Assembly: GCF_000328625.1 (NCBI RefSeq)
Contig: NC_019978.1
Location: 124,001 to 188,000 of the forward strand
Direction of reading: 5' to 3'
Length of the DNA stretch: 64,000 bases
Origin: Halobacteroides halobius DSM 5150
GTDB lineage: Bacteria; Bacillota; Halanaerobiia; Halobacteroidales; Halobacteroidaceae
Both the position numbers and the translations under genes were made by a program. The notes beneath the pieces are model-generated. The model searched no databases and was not told the DNA's origin. It saw only the letters and a program-made list of their open reading frames with translations. Shown one piece after another: positions 41,068 through 50,686 of this stretch (position 1 is the stretch's first letter; every line of letters begins with the position of its first letter).

Positions 41068-42168
41068 ATGCCTGATTCTAACCACCAAGAATTTGCTGAA
41101 ATATTAAAGTTGATTGCTCCGGGAACTTCTTTTAGAGAAGGATTGGAAAATATATTACGGGCCAAAACAGGTGCTTTAATTGTAGTAGGAGATAGTGAAG
41201 AAGTACTAGGTACTGTTGATGGAGGGTTTAATATTAATGCTGAAATGACCTCCGCGCGTTTATATGAATTGGCCAAAATGGATGGAGCTATTGTATTAAG
41301 TGAAAATGCTGAAAGGATTTTATGTGCTAATACGCAATTAGTTCCTGATCCTTCTATTTCTTCAATGGAGACTGGGACTAGACACCGAACTGCTGAAAGA
41401 ATTGCTAGGCAGACTGGTGAACTGGTGATTTCTATTTCACAGCGGCGTGATGTTATTACTCTATATAAAGATAATAGCAAATATGTATTAGAAGATATTA
41501 GAGTTATTTTAGCTAAGGCAAATCAGGCTACGCAAACTTTAGAAAAGTATCGAAAAGTTTTAGATCAATCTTTAACTAATTTAAGTGCTTTAGAATTCGA
41601 AGATTTAGTTACTATTTCTGATGTAGCTACTGTATTACAAAGAACAGAAATGGTGCTGCGAATCAAGCGTGAAATTGAGCGGTATATTGTTGAATTGGGT
41701 AGTGAAGGACGATTAATTAAGATGCAGTTAGAGGAGTTAGTCTCTAATGTTAAAGAAGAAGGACTATTGATTATTAAAGATTATACAGCTCAAGTTGAAG
41801 CTGAAGAAGAGGAAGAACTAGAACAAATTGGTGACTTAACAGATATTTTTGATAAGATATCGTCTTGTTCTTCAGATGAATTATTAAGTTTATCTACTAT
41901 TAGTAAATATTTAGGCTATGGTGGAAATATGAATGCTTTAGATTTATCTATTTCTCCGCGAGGATATAGATTATTAAGAAAGATTCCAAGATTGCCGATG
42001 CGGGTAATTGAAAATTTAGTTACTTCGTTCGGAAGTTTTCAGGAAATATTAAATGCCTCAATTGAAGAGTTAAATGATGTTGATGGAGTTGGAGAAGTTA
42101 GAGCTCAAGCTATTAAAGAAGGTTTAAAGAGGTTAAGAGACCAGGTTTTATTGGACCGTCACATGTAA
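41068..42168 (+). CDS. disA: DNA integrity scanning diadenylate cyclase DisA
   Basis: A 366-residue c-di-AMP synthase. The DAC domain carries DGA (in AKMDGAIVLS) and RHR (in GTRHRTAERIA) motifs needed for catalysis; a helical spine and a C-terminal helix-hairpin-helix (DVDGVGEVRAQAIKEG) bind branched DNA. c-di-AMP governs potassium and osmotic balance, relevant to a halophile. Follows radA with no gap. Confidence 0.96.
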   Translation: MPDSNHQEFAEILKLIAPGTSFREGLENILRAKTGALIVVGDSEEVLGTVDGGFNINAEMTSARLYELAKMDGAIVLSENAERILCANTQLVPDPSISSMETGTRHRTAERIARQTGELVISISQRRDVITLYKDNSKYVLEDIRVILAKANQATQTLEKYRKVLDQSLTNLSALEFEDLVTISDVATVLQRTEMVLRIKREIERYIVELGSEGRLIKMQLEELVSNVKEEGLLIIKDYTAQVEAEEEEELEQIGDLTDIFDKISSCSSDELLSLSTISKYLGYGGNMNALDLSISPRGYRLLRKIPRLPMRVIENLVTSFGSFQEILNASIEELNDVDGVGEVRAQAIKEGLKRLRDQVLLDRHM

Positions 42169-42171
42169 AGA

Positions 42172-42200
42172 TTGACATTTGATATTTTATCTGGTATAAT
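42172..42200 (+). promoter_or_regulatory. carD promoter
   Basis: TTGACA (42172-42177), 17 bases, TATAAT (42195-42200), starting 3 bases after the disA stop: a full consensus. Confidence 0.83.
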
Positions 42201-42239
42201 TTAGAAGTATAATTATGCATTGAATGGAGGGTTAGATTA

Positions 42240-42737
42240 ATGTTTGAAATTGGAGATGAAATTGTTTATCCAAATCATGGTGCTGGAACCATTATAGATA
42301 TAGAAGAAAAGGAAATTTTAGGTGAAACCAAGAAGTATTATATTATGCAATTACCTATTGGTGAAATGAAAGTGATGATTCCTAAAGATAACATTGAAGA
42401 GGTAGGAATTAGAAATGTAATTGATCAGGAAATTGCTGAAAAGGTTTATTATGTGTTATCTGGAGAGCAAAGCGAAATGTCTCAAAATTGGAATCGGCGT
42501 TATAGAGCTAATTCGGAAAAAATTAAGACAGGTGATATATTTGAAGTAGCAGAAGTAGTTAGAAACTTGACTATCAGAGATATTATCAAAGGTTTATCAA
42601 CTGGCGAGAAGAAGATGTTAAGTAATTCACGTCAGATCTTAATTAGTGAATTAGTATTAGCCGAAGATAGATCTCAAGAAGAAATAGAAGAAAAAATAGA
42701 AGAAATCTTTGCTGAACAAGATTTTGATGAAGAATAA
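42240..42737 (+). CDS. CarD/CdnL-family RNA polymerase-binding regulator
   Basis: A 165-residue protein. The N-terminal RNAP interaction domain (FEIGDEIVYPNHGAGTI, about 2-18, and YYIMQLPIGEMKVMIP) is Tudor-like, and the C-terminal helical bundle (about 70-160) contacts the open promoter complex in this family. CarD stabilises open complexes, particularly at rRNA promoters. It is monocistronic by promoter and terminator, unlike its neighbours. Confidence 0.92.
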   Translation: MFEIGDEIVYPNHGAGTIIDIEEKEILGETKKYYIMQLPIGEMKVMIPKDNIEEVGIRNVIDQEIAEKVYYVLSGEQSEMSQNWNRRYRANSEKIKTGDIFEVAEVVRNLTIRDIIKGLSTGEKKMLSNSRQILISELVLAEDRSQEEIEEKIEEIFAEQDFDEE

Positions 42738-42762
42738 CGTCAGGAATTGACCTGACGTTTTA
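42736..42762 (+). terminator. Terminator after carD
   Basis: AACGTCAGG (42736-42744) pairs with CCTGACGTT (42751-42759), overlapping the stop codon, then TTTAT. Confidence 0.75.
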
Positions 42763-42829
42763 TCTAATCAGGGAGTTTTCATAGAAGTGATCTTTCCTGA
42801 TGCTATAAAATTATAAGGGGGTGAAGTAA

Positions 42830-43939
42830 GTGAATAAAATATCACATCTTATTTTTGTGATTTTAGGCTCTTTATTAGGTTATCAAACAATTTATGAACT
42901 GAATTTAAGAGAGCCATGGAGTTGGGAATTTGGAAATATTGTTACAAATAATAGTGTATTTGGTGTAGTAATTGGTGGATTAATAGGATTTATAATATTC
43001 CCTATTATAGCAGATCAATTAATCAAATGGATTTTAAAATTAAGAGAGGAATTAGAAAGGGTTCCTGGTAAAGATATTTTATCTGGAATAATAGGATTGG
43101 TTATTGGTTTAGGGTTAGGTGTGTTAGTAGTTCTTGCTTTTCCTATATTATCTATTCCTAAGTTTGGTATATTAATTCAAATAATAGTTAATGGTGGTTT
43201 AGGATATTTAGGTTGGAATTTAGGTGTTAAGAAAAGAGAAGAATTTTTTGGGGGACTAATTAAATCTAATAATATAATTAAAGAAGATACTAAAGAAGAG
43301 ACTAATAAAGAAGAGGTAACAGGACAACCTAGTTATAAAATATTAGATACAAGTGTAATTATTGATGGTAGAATAGCTGATATTTGTCAAACTTCATTTA
43401 TAGAAGGTGTACTAGTGGTTCCTGGTTTTGTATTAGAAGAGCTACAGCATATTGCAGATTCTTCTAATATTCTAAAGCGTAATAGGGGAAGAAGAGGATT
43501 AGACATTCTAAAAAAGATGCAAAATGAAATAGATATCGAGGTTCAAATATATGATTATGACTTTGAAGAAATTGAAGAGGTTGATAGTAAGCTAGTTAAG
43601 TTAGCTCAGGTTCTAGAAGGAAAGGTAGTAACAAATGATTATAATTTAAATAAGGTAGCAGAGCTACAAGGGGTCACTGTTTTAAATATTAATGAGTTAG
43701 CTAACGCAGTAAAACCTGTTGTACTACCAGGTGAAGAAATGGAAGTTAAGATTATCAAAGATGGAGAAGAGCCTGGTCAAGGAGTCGGTTATTTAGAAGA
43801 TGGTACAATGGTTGTAGTAGATGAAGGAAAAGACTATATTGGAGATGAAATTGACGTATTAGTTACAAGTGTCTTACAGACAGCTGCTGGTAGAATGATT
43901 TTTGCTAAACCTAAATTTAGTGCTCAACAAGCATTATAA
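42830..43939 (+). CDS. yacL: PIN/TRAM domain membrane protein YacL
   Basis: A 369-residue protein. Four membrane spans occupy residues 1-135; then a PIN nuclease-like domain (about 170-290, starting [17 protein letters not shown] with the first catalytic Asp and VTNDYNLNK with another) and a C-terminal TRAM RNA-binding domain (about 300-365). Likely a membrane-anchored RNase whose substrate is not known. GTG start after GGGGGTGAAG. Usual neighbour of ispD. Confidence 0.92.
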   Translation: MNKISHLIFVILGSLLGYQTIYELNLREPWSWEFGNIVTNNSVFGVVIGGLIGFIIFPIIADQLIKWILKLREELERVPGKDILSGIIGLVIGLGLGVLVVLAFPILSIPKFGILIQIIVNGGLGYLGWNLGVKKREEFFGGLIKSNNIIKEDTKEETNKEEVTGQPSYKILDTSVIIDGRIADICQTSFIEGVLVVPGFVLEELQHIADSSNILKRNRGRRGLDILKKMQNEIDIEVQIYDYDFEEIEEVDSKLVKLAQVLEGKVVTNDYNLNKVAELQGVTVLNINELANAVKPVVLPGEEMEVKIIKDGEEPGQGVGYLEDGTMVVVDEGKDYIGDEIDVLVTSVLQTAAGRMIFAKPKFSAQQAL

Positions 43940-43959
43940 TTTTGATGGGGGAATTAGTT

Positions 43960-44652
43960 ATGAAGGTTAGTGTTGTTATTCCAGCTGCGGGCCAAGGAAA
44001 AAGGATGAAGGCTGATAAAAATAAGCAATTTTTATTATTAGATGGGATGCCTATCTTGGCCCATACGATTGATAAATTTGAACAAGTTGATTTAATAGAA
44101 GAAATAATAGTAGTAGCTCAAAAAGATGAAATTGATTATTGTAAAAATAAAATAATTGATGAGTATAATTTTACTAAAGTTAATAAGATAATAACAGGAG
44201 GAGCTACAAGACAAGAATCTGTATATAATGGTTTACAAGCAGTTAGTCAAGATACAGATTATATTTTAACTCATGATGGTGCTCGTCCACTGTTGACAAC
44301 AGAGCTAATTAGGCATATAATTACAAAGGTTAAGCAATATAAAGCAGTATTAACAGCTGTCCCGGTGAAAGATACTATTAAAGTTGTTAATCAAGACGAA
44401 ATGGTAATTAATACCCCAGATCGTTCTAAATTGGTAGCTGTTCAGACCCCTCAAGCCTTTGTTAAGGATTTAATTATTAAAGCTTACCAACAAGCTGCTA
44501 AAAATAATATTGTAGGAACTGATAGTGCTAGTTTAGTAGAAAACTTAGGTAAATCTGTTAAGGTGATAAGAGGTTCTTATGAAAATATAAAGGTTACTAC
44601 TCCAGAAGACTTAGAAGTTGCAGAAAAGATTGTAATAAGGAGGAAAGAATGA
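43960..44652 (+). CDS. ispD: 2-C-methyl-D-erythritol 4-phosphate cytidylyltransferase IspD
   Basis: A 230-residue MEP-pathway enzyme converting MEP and CTP to CDP-ME. The nucleotide loop is PAAGQGKRM (about 8-16) with the following Lys, and HDGARPLL and VKDTIK motifs are conserved. ATG at 43960 follows GGGGGAATT; earlier start MMGEL lacks family support. Overlaps ispF by 4 bases (ATGA), a common ispD-ispF coupling. Confidence 0.95.
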   Translation: MKVSVVIPAAGQGKRMKADKNKQFLLLDGMPILAHTIDKFEQVDLIEEIIVVAQKDEIDYCKNKIIDEYNFTKVNKIITGGATRQESVYNGLQAVSQDTDYILTHDGARPLLTTELIRHIITKVKQYKAVLTAVPVKDTIKVVNQDEMVINTPDRSKLVAVQTPQAFVKDLIIKAYQQAAKNNIVGTDSASLVENLGKSVKVIRGSYENIKVTTPEDLEVAEKIVIRRKE

Positions 44653-45125
44653 GAGTCGGGATTGGGTATGATGTACATGCTTTAAAAAAAGGTGAGGAGT
44701 TAATATTAGGTGGGACTAGAATTGACTATAAATGGGGATTAGAAGGCCACTCTGATGCTGATGTTTTATTACATGCTATTAAAGATGCTTTATTAGGAGC
44801 TGTTGGTGAAGGAGATATTGGACAACATTTTCCTGATGATGATCCCCAGTATAAAGGAATCTCTAGTTTAGCTTTGTTAGAAGAAGTAGCTAAGATAATA
44901 GCTGCTAAGGGGTTTGTGGTTAATAACCTTGATACAGTAATTCAAGCTCAAAAACCGAAATTAGCTCCCTATCTTAATCAGATGAGAAAGAAGATAGCTC
45001 AAACTTTAAAAATTAATGAGACTAGAGTAAATATTAAAGCAACAACTACAGAACATTTAGGTTTTATAGGACGTAAAGAAGGAATTGCTGCTCAAGCAAT
45101 TGTTAGCTTGAATGAGGAGGATTAA
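44649..45125 (+). CDS. ispF: 2-C-methyl-D-erythritol 2,4-cyclodiphosphate synthase IspF
   Basis: A 158-residue MEP-pathway enzyme. The zinc ligands D-x-H lie in GYDVHAL (about 6-12), and conserved GHSDADVLLHAIKDALLGA and the C-terminal TTEHLGFIGRKEGIAAQA block are seen. Start is translationally coupled to ispD through the ATGA overlap. Confidence 0.96.
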   Translation: MRVGIGYDVHALKKGEELILGGTRIDYKWGLEGHSDADVLLHAIKDALLGAVGEGDIGQHFPDDDPQYKGISSLALLEEVAKIIAAKGFVVNNLDTVIQAQKPKLAPYLNQMRKKIAQTLKINETRVNIKATTTEHLGFIGRKEGIAAQAIVSLNEED

Positions 45126-45129
45126 AAAA

Positions 45130-45900
45130 ATGCTAGTAGAAAAAATAATGACTAAACAAGTTGTAACTGTCAATCCTAGTACAACTATTGAAGAAGCAGA
45201 ACGTTTATTGGATGCTAATGATATTGGTAGACTAGTAGTTATTGATGATGAAGAAGTCGTAGGAATTATTACTGATGGAGATTTAGTGCAACATCATGAT
45301 TTAAACAATACAATTAGTAATGTAATGGAGACAGATCTAATTACTATTCGAAATAATAAGAGTATTCAAGAAGCAGCTCAGTTATTATCTGACCATCGTA
45401 TTGGTGGGGTTCCTGTATTAGATAATGTTAAAAAATTAGTAGGGATTGTTACAGCTGAAGATATTGTAGCTGGTTATGTAAGAGAGGAACAGGTAGAAAA
45501 GCTATCTCCTGAAAGTTCTGCCATTTATTTATCTATGACTCGTAGTAGAGAATATGAAGATTATTGGTTAGATAAGATAAAAGGTTATGGTTATCAAGTA
45601 GCTATTACTCAAACAGGGGCCAATGCTGAAAATTTACCAATTAAGTTAAGGGAGAGTACAACAGTTGCAGCTATTGCTCGGGGAGTTATAAAAGAAAATT
45701 TAAGAGAGAAGATGGCTGTATCTAATGCTGTTAAAGATGCTTATACACAACTTGAGTTAGTTAACCCTGGTTTAGGAGGCGGATTTAAGGTAGCTATTGT
45801 AAGAGGAAGAGGTAGATTAGCTGTTTCTGTTTTTGGGAAGTTTGGTCATGCATTAGTTGATGGTCCAGAACAGTTAGCAGTGGGAATGAGTGTTGTATAA
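45130..45900 (+). CDS. CBS-domain pair fused to a HutP-like domain
   Basis: A 256-residue protein of two parts. Residues 1-115 are tandem CBS motifs (EKIMTKQVVTVNPSTTIEEA, VVGIITDGDLV, then VMETDLITIRNN and LVGIVTAEDIV), an adenosyl-ligand sensing module. Residues ~125-256 resemble HutP, the histidine-dependent RNA antiterminator: ARGVIKENLREKMAVSNAVKDAY and FKVAIVRGRGRLAVSVFGKFG align with the HutP core and ending. The His residues I recall as ligand or metal contacts in B. subtilis HutP are replaced here by Met, Asn and Gln. Possibly an RNA-binding regulator controlled by nucleotides. ATG at 45130 follows GAGGAGG; the ATG at 45112 overlaps that site. Confidence 0.7.
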   Translation: MLVEKIMTKQVVTVNPSTTIEEAERLLDANDIGRLVVIDDEEVVGIITDGDLVQHHDLNNTISNVMETDLITIRNNKSIQEAAQLLSDHRIGGVPVLDNVKKLVGIVTAEDIVAGYVREEQVEKLSPESSAIYLSMTRSREYEDYWLDKIKGYGYQVAITQTGANAENLPIKLRESTTVAAIARGVIKENLREKMAVSNAVKDAYTQLELVNPGLGGGFKVAIVRGRGRLAVSVFGKFGHALVDGPEQLAVGMSVV

Positions 45901-45965
45901 TTTGCAATAATTAATCTAGTAGTCTATAATAAATTTTGTTATTATAGGATAGAAAGGAGAATATT

Positions 45966-47420
45966 ATGAGTGATGTTAGAGTAAGATTTGCGCCTAGTCC
46001 AACAGGCCAAATACATATTGGAAATATTAGAACGGCTTTATTTAATTACTTATTTGCTAAAGAAAATGATGGAACTTTTATACTACGAATTGAGGATACT
46101 GATCAAGAACGCTCTACAAGTGAATTTGAAGAGGTAATTCATAAAGAGATGGAATGGCTAGGTTTAGATTGGGATGAAGGAGCTAATGTTGGTGGTGATT
46201 TTGGCCCGTATCGTCAAATGGAAAGATTAGATATCTATGAAGAATATATAGAAGAATTATTGAATAAAGATTTAGCATACCGTTGTTATTGTACTCCAGA
46301 AGAACTTGATCAAATGAGAGAGGAACAAAAAGCAAATGGTCAGCCACCTCGTTATGATGGTAGATGTCGCAACTTAACAGAGGAAGAACGTCAGGAACTA
46401 GAGGCTGAAGGCAGAGAACCTGTAATTAGATTTCAAAGTCCTGTTAAGGAAAGAGAAGTTGTGGTTAACGATTTAGTTTATGGTAACGTATCATTTAGTA
46501 GTGATGTAATTGATGATTTCGTAATTGTTAAGTCTGATGGAATTCCAACTTATAATTTTGCTGTAGTAGTTGATGATCATTTAATGGAGATTAGTCATGT
46601 GATTCGAGGAGAGGATCATTTATCTAACACCCCAAAACAGCAATTATTATATGATGCTTTTGATTGGGAAGCACCAAACTTTGCTCATTTACCAATGATT
46701 TTAGGTTCTGATCGTTCTAAGTTAAGTAAGCGAAGTGGAGAAGCTTATGTTTATGTTAGTGAATATCGAAAGAAAGGTTATTTACCAGAAGCTTTAGTTA
46801 ATTTCCTTTCTTTATTAGGTTGGTCTCCTAAAGATGAAGAAGAAATACTAAGTAAAGAAGAAATTATAGATAGATTTTCTATAGATGGAGTTAATGAAAG
46901 TGCTGCTGTATTTGATGTAGAGAAGCTAAATTGGATGAATGGAGTCTATATTAGAGATACTGAACTAGATAAAATTGTTGATTTAGCTCTACCTTATTTA
47001 GAGGCAGAATATGATCTTAGTGATAAATCTAAAGAGTGGATTAAACTATTAGTATCTACTGCTCAGGAGTCTTTAGATTATATAGCTCAGATTACAGATG
47101 AAGTAGAGGTCTTTTTCAGTGAATTAGAGTATGAAGATAAAGAAGAAGCAATTGAGCTCTTTCAGGAAGAAGATGTTGATTTAGTACTTAAAACTTTAAA
47201 GGAAGAATCTAAAAAACTAAATTCCTTCAAACAACAAGAAGTTAGAGATATGATGAATCGAGTGCGCAAGGAGTTACCTGTTGGTGGTCGGTTATTCTTC
47301 CACCCAACAAGAATTGCTTTATCAGGTAAGACTTCAGGACCTGCTTTATATGATGTTGCTACTTTATTAGGTAAAGAGGAAACTATAAAAAGATTAGAGC
47401 GAGCTTTATCTTTGATTTAA
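45966..47420 (+). CDS. gltX: Glutamyl-tRNA synthetase
   Basis: A 484-residue class Ib synthetase. HIGH-type motif is PSPTGQIHIGNIRTA (9-23), the zinc-like region CYCTPEELDQM...CR is present, and the KMSKS equivalent is [20 protein letters not shown]. Whether it charges only Glu or also tRNA-Gln cannot be read here. Confidence 0.97.
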   Translation: MSDVRVRFAPSPTGQIHIGNIRTALFNYLFAKENDGTFILRIEDTDQERSTSEFEEVIHKEMEWLGLDWDEGANVGGDFGPYRQMERLDIYEEYIEELLNKDLAYRCYCTPEELDQMREEQKANGQPPRYDGRCRNLTEEERQELEAEGREPVIRFQSPVKEREVVVNDLVYGNVSFSSDVIDDFVIVKSDGIPTYNFAVVVDDHLMEISHVIRGEDHLSNTPKQQLLYDAFDWEAPNFAHLPMILGSDRSKLSKRSGEAYVYVSEYRKKGYLPEALVNFLSLLGWSPKDEEEILSKEEIIDRFSIDGVNESAAVFDVEKLNWMNGVYIRDTELDKIVDLALPYLEAEYDLSDKSKEWIKLLVSTAQESLDYIAQITDEVEVFFSELEYEDKEEAIELFQEEDVDLVLKTLKEESKKLNSFKQQEVRDMMNRVRKELPVGGRLFFHPTRIALSGKTSGPALYDVATLLGKEETIKRLERALSLI

Positions 47421-47429
47421 TAAGTATAT

Positions 47430-47669
47430 AGCCAATAGCTAAGATAAGGAGTAGTAAACTAGTTAGCTTTTATGATAGAGAGTAAGGCCACAGGCTGAAA
47501 GCCTTATTAAAAGATGCTAGTTGAATGCCCCTTTAAGCTGAGTAGTTGAAGGAACAGTAGACTATTTCGTTTAACCAGCGTTAATGGTTAAAAGTCGGTT
47601 TTATGTTTAACAAACAGAGTGGAACCGCGGGCCTTTCGTCTCTGTAACAAGAGAGGGAAGGTCTTTTTT
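47430..47669 (+). promoter_or_regulatory. T-box riboswitch of the cysE-cysS group
   Basis: The T-box sequence GTGGAACCGCGG (47619-47630) is clear. GGCCTTTCGTCTCT (47630-47643) pairs with AGAGAGGGAAGGTC (47650-47663) before TTTTTT, giving the terminator; the T-box half forms the antiterminator when uncharged tRNA is bound. Stem I includes AAGGC/GCCTT at its apex and AAAG/CTAG helices. TGC at 47526-47528 lies where the specifier is expected and would read tRNA-Cys, consistent with cysE and cysS downstream; the specifier call is inference. Confidence 0.88.
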
Positions 47670-47699
47670 ATTTAGAATTAATTTATGGAGGTGAAGTTA

Positions 47700-48344
47700 G
47701 TGATTAATATCTTGAGTATGATTAAACAGGATACAAATGTTATTTTTGAACGTGATCCAGCAGCTAATGGCTTATTAGAGGTTTTATTGACTTATTCTGG
47801 TTTGCATGCAATTATATTTTATAGATTGGCCCATCCATTATATAATTTAGGCTTAAGAACAATCCCTAGAATAATCTCTCAAATTGGTCGTTTTCTAACG
47901 GGGATTGAGATTCATCCAGGAGCTAAGATTGGCCCAGGATTTTTTATTGATCACGGGATGGGTGTTGTAATTGGAGAGACAACGGAGATTGGATCTAACG
48001 TAACCTTATATCAAGGGGTAACCTTAGGAGGTACTGGAAAAGAAACAGGAAAGAGACATCCCACTATTGGAGATAATGTGATGATTAGTGCAGGCGCTAA
48101 AGTACTGGGCTCGATTGAAATTGGGGATAATGTGAAAATTGGTGCAGGAGCAGTTGTTTTAGAGGAGGCACCTAATGATTGTACAGTAGTTGGCATTCCT
48201 GGAAGGATTGTAGTTAAAGATGGAGAGAAACTGGAACAAGACTGTGCTGATTTAGAACATGGCGATTTACCAGATCCAGTTCAAGAGATGTTATTATGTA
48301 TGAATACCAGAATAAAGAAGTTAGAAAAACAAAATAATAATTAG
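47700..48344 (+). CDS. cysE: Serine O-acetyltransferase CysE
   Basis: A 214-residue enzyme making O-acetylserine for cysteine synthesis. The C-terminal left-handed beta-helix is visible as hexapeptide repeats ([39 protein letters not shown]). GTG at 47700 is 5 bases after GGAGGTGAA; the ATG at 47685 overlaps that site and is rejected. The protein is shorter than E. coli CysE, as usual in firmicutes. Expression is under the T-box upstream. Confidence 0.95.
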   Translation: MINILSMIKQDTNVIFERDPAANGLLEVLLTYSGLHAIIFYRLAHPLYNLGLRTIPRIISQIGRFLTGIEIHPGAKIGPGFFIDHGMGVVIGETTEIGSNVTLYQGVTLGGTGKETGKRHPTIGDNVMISAGAKVLGSIEIGDNVKIGAGAVVLEEAPNDCTVVGIPGRIVVKDGEKLEQDCADLEHGDLPDPVQEMLLCMNTRIKKLEKQNNN

Positions 48345-48360
48345 AAAGGAAGTGATTAGG

Positions 48361-49791
48361 ATGTCATTGAAGATTTATAATACTTTATCTAGGCAGAAAG
48401 AAGAGTTTAAACCCTTAGAAAAAAATAAAGTAAAAATGTATTCTTGCGGGCCAACTGTTTATGATTACTTTCATATTGGTAACGCTAGAGCTTTTATTGT
48501 ACCAGATATTATTAAACGTTATTTAGAATACCAAGGTTATCAAGTAAAGCACGTTCTTAACTTTACTGATATTGATGATAAAATGATTAAACGGGCTAAT
48601 GAAGAAGGAATTACTGTCAGTGAGTTAGCAAATGAATTTATTGAGGCTTATTATAAAGATACGGCTGCTTTAAATATTAAAGAAGCTGATGTTTACCCTA
48701 GGGCTACAGAGCATATAGACGAGATGATTGAATTGATTAAAGATTTAATAGATAAAGGATATGCCTATGAAAGTAATGGTGATGTTTATTTTAGGGTAGA
48801 TAAATTTTCTGATTATGGTAAATTATCTAATAAAAAGATAGAAGATTTACAAGCTGGAGCTAGAGTAGAAGTTAATAACCGAAAGGAAAGTCCGATAGAT
48901 TTTGTACTTTGGAAAAAAAGTAAAGACGGAGAACCAGCTTGGGATAGTCCTTGGGGAGCTGGAAGACCTGGTTGGCATATTGAATGCTCTGTAATGTCAA
49001 CTAAGTATTTAGGTGCTAAGTTTGATATTCATACTGGTGGGGTTGATCTTACTTTTCCCCATCATGAGAATGAAGTTGCTCAAAGTGAAGCCCACTGTGG
49101 TAATCAGGTTGTTAAGTACTGGTTACATAATGGTTATATTAATATTGATGGAGAAAAAATGTCTAAATCACTAGGTAATTTCTTTACTACTCGAGAGATA
49201 CTAGAGGAATATTCTCCTGCAGTAGTGCGCTTCTTTTTGATTTCTAAGCATTACCGCAGTCCCATTAACTTTAGTGACCAAGCTTTAGAAGAAGCAAAAG
49301 CTGGTTTGGAACGTTTAGAAAATACAGTAGATAAACTAGATCATTTATTGAAGCAAGAGCCTATAGAAGGCGAACTGAATGGATCTCACATAAAAAAAGT
49401 TTGTAAGAGTAAAAAAGAAAAGTTTATTACAGCAATGAATGATGACTTTAACACTGCATTAGCAACTGGGGCTTTATACGAGTTAGCTAGAGAGCTTAAT
49501 CGATTTATAAGTAAGGATGATTTTGAGTTAACAGCAGATGTTAAAGAAAGTTTACAGTTAGCTAAAGATTTGTTTGCTGAATTAGCAACAGATGTATTAG
49601 GAATTTTAACTGAGCGGGAAGTAGCAAATCAAGGGTTAGTTGGCCCGCTAGTTGAACTATTATTGGATTTAAGAGAGGATTTAAGAACTAAACAAGAATA
49701 TCAATTAGCAGATAAGGTAAGAGATGAATTAGCTGAATTAGATATAGAAGTAAAGGATACTCCCCAAGGAACAGAATGGAAAATAAAGTAG
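48361..49791 (+). CDS. cysS: Cysteinyl-tRNA synthetase
   Basis: A 476-residue class Ia enzyme. Zinc Cys in YSCGPTVYD (about 27-35), HIGH motif FHIGNAR, zinc-site GWHIECSVMS and HHENEVAQSEA, and KMSKS in GEKMSKSLGNF are all present. ATG at 48361 follows AAAGGAAGTG. Cotranscribed with cysE, so charging capacity and Cys supply respond together to uncharged tRNA-Cys. Confidence 0.97.
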   Translation: MSLKIYNTLSRQKEEFKPLEKNKVKMYSCGPTVYDYFHIGNARAFIVPDIIKRYLEYQGYQVKHVLNFTDIDDKMIKRANEEGITVSELANEFIEAYYKDTAALNIKEADVYPRATEHIDEMIELIKDLIDKGYAYESNGDVYFRVDKFSDYGKLSNKKIEDLQAGARVEVNNRKESPIDFVLWKKSKDGEPAWDSPWGAGRPGWHIECSVMSTKYLGAKFDIHTGGVDLTFPHHENEVAQSEAHCGNQVVKYWLHNGYINIDGEKMSKSLGNFFTTREILEEYSPAVVRFFLISKHYRSPINFSDQALEEAKAGLERLENTVDKLDHLLKQEPIEGELNGSHIKKVCKSKKEKFITAMNDDFNTALATGALYELARELNRFISKDDFELTADVKESLQLAKDLFAELATDVLGILTEREVANQGLVGPLVELLLDLREDLRTKQEYQLADKVRDELAELDIEVKDTPQGTEWKIK

Positions 49792-49800
49792 GTGAAATTA

Positions 49801-50208
49801 ATGTTTAATAACTTAAATAACTTTCCTAGCCGACCAAGATTATTGTCCCCGTCAAGTTTAGCTTATATAGGTGATAGCGTTTTTGAGGTGTTTATACGTA
49901 CGTTTTTGTTAGAAAAAGGTGGTAAGCCTAATCGATTGCATCAAGAAGCAATTAAGTATGTTAATGCTACAGCACAGGCAAATTTATTAGAGGAATTAAG
50001 ACCAGAGTTAACTAAAGAAGAAGCAGTCATTGTCCGGCGCGGAAGAAATACTAAGACTAATTCTCCAAGTAATGTTGATCAAGCTACTTATCAATATAGT
50101 ACAGCTTTTGAGGCTTTAATAGGCTATTTATATCTAGCTGGAGAAGAAGAGAGATTATTAGAGTTATTTGCTAAGATAAAAGAGCTTCTACATGCGGATA
50201 GGGATTAA
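49801..50208 (+). CDS. mrnC: Mini-ribonuclease 3 MrnC
   Basis: A 135-residue RNase III-fold nuclease lacking the dsRNA-binding domain; in Bacillus it matures 23S rRNA. The catalytic signature is LAYIGDSVFEVFIRTFLL (about 20-37), and ATYQYSTAFEALIGYLYLAG is the second acidic block. ATG at 49801 follows AGGTG. Sits after cysS as in Bacillus. The stems flanking 23S in this window are plausible substrates. Confidence 0.93.
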   Translation: MFNNLNNFPSRPRLLSPSSLAYIGDSVFEVFIRTFLLEKGGKPNRLHQEAIKYVNATAQANLLEELRPELTKEEAVIVRRGRNTKTNSPSNVDQATYQYSTAFEALIGYLYLAGEEERLLELFAKIKELLHADRD

Positions 50209-50291
50209 AATTGAATTATATTGATATTTTCCCAGCAATCTAAAAGTTAAACTATATGTTAATAATAATCGAGTATTCTAGAGGTGAAATT

Positions 50292-50686
50292 ATGCAGATT
50301 ACCAATTTTGAAGCAACTGGATTAGAAAAAGTAACAGCCTGGATTAACAAGAATGGTATTAAAAATTTAAATAAAGATGCTGTTAAAGAGGTTTTAAGGA
50401 CAGTAAATATTTCTTTTATAGCTGAAGAAATAACTAGAGCAGAAAGTACCTTATTATGTGAATTAAAAGATTCTTATGTCCAACAGAGTCAAAGGTATGT
50501 GACGATGGATGAAGAGTCATATTCTTTACCTGATTTAGCGGATGATGATAAAAAAAGGGCCAAAAAATTAGTTAATAAAGCATTTGCTTTATATGATAGG
50601 ATGTCAGAACTTAAAGCAGGTGATTTTAAGGGACGGCCACAAGTTGATAATTATAAGCATGGGATACCAATTGAAGATGCAAGATA
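50292..50686 (+). CDS. thyX: thyX 5' exon (interrupted by a group II intron)
   Basis: First part of a FAD-dependent thymidylate synthase, which makes dTMP from dUMP using methylene-THF and NAD(P)H. It encodes about 131 residues and the first two bases of a Tyr codon. NISFIAEEITRAESTLLCELKD and SQRYVTMDEESY are Thy1-like, and it ends GIPIEDAR, the start of the conserved PIEDARY motif. Unspliced, the frame meets TAG at the first intron base. ATG follows GAGGTGAAAT. Spliced to 53354-54275 it gives 439 codons including the stop, 438 residues, as a double-length ThyX. Confidence 0.85.

Noticed and set aside
45901-45965. T-box before gltX
   Set aside because: The gap is only 65 bases with no T-box sequence or terminator.
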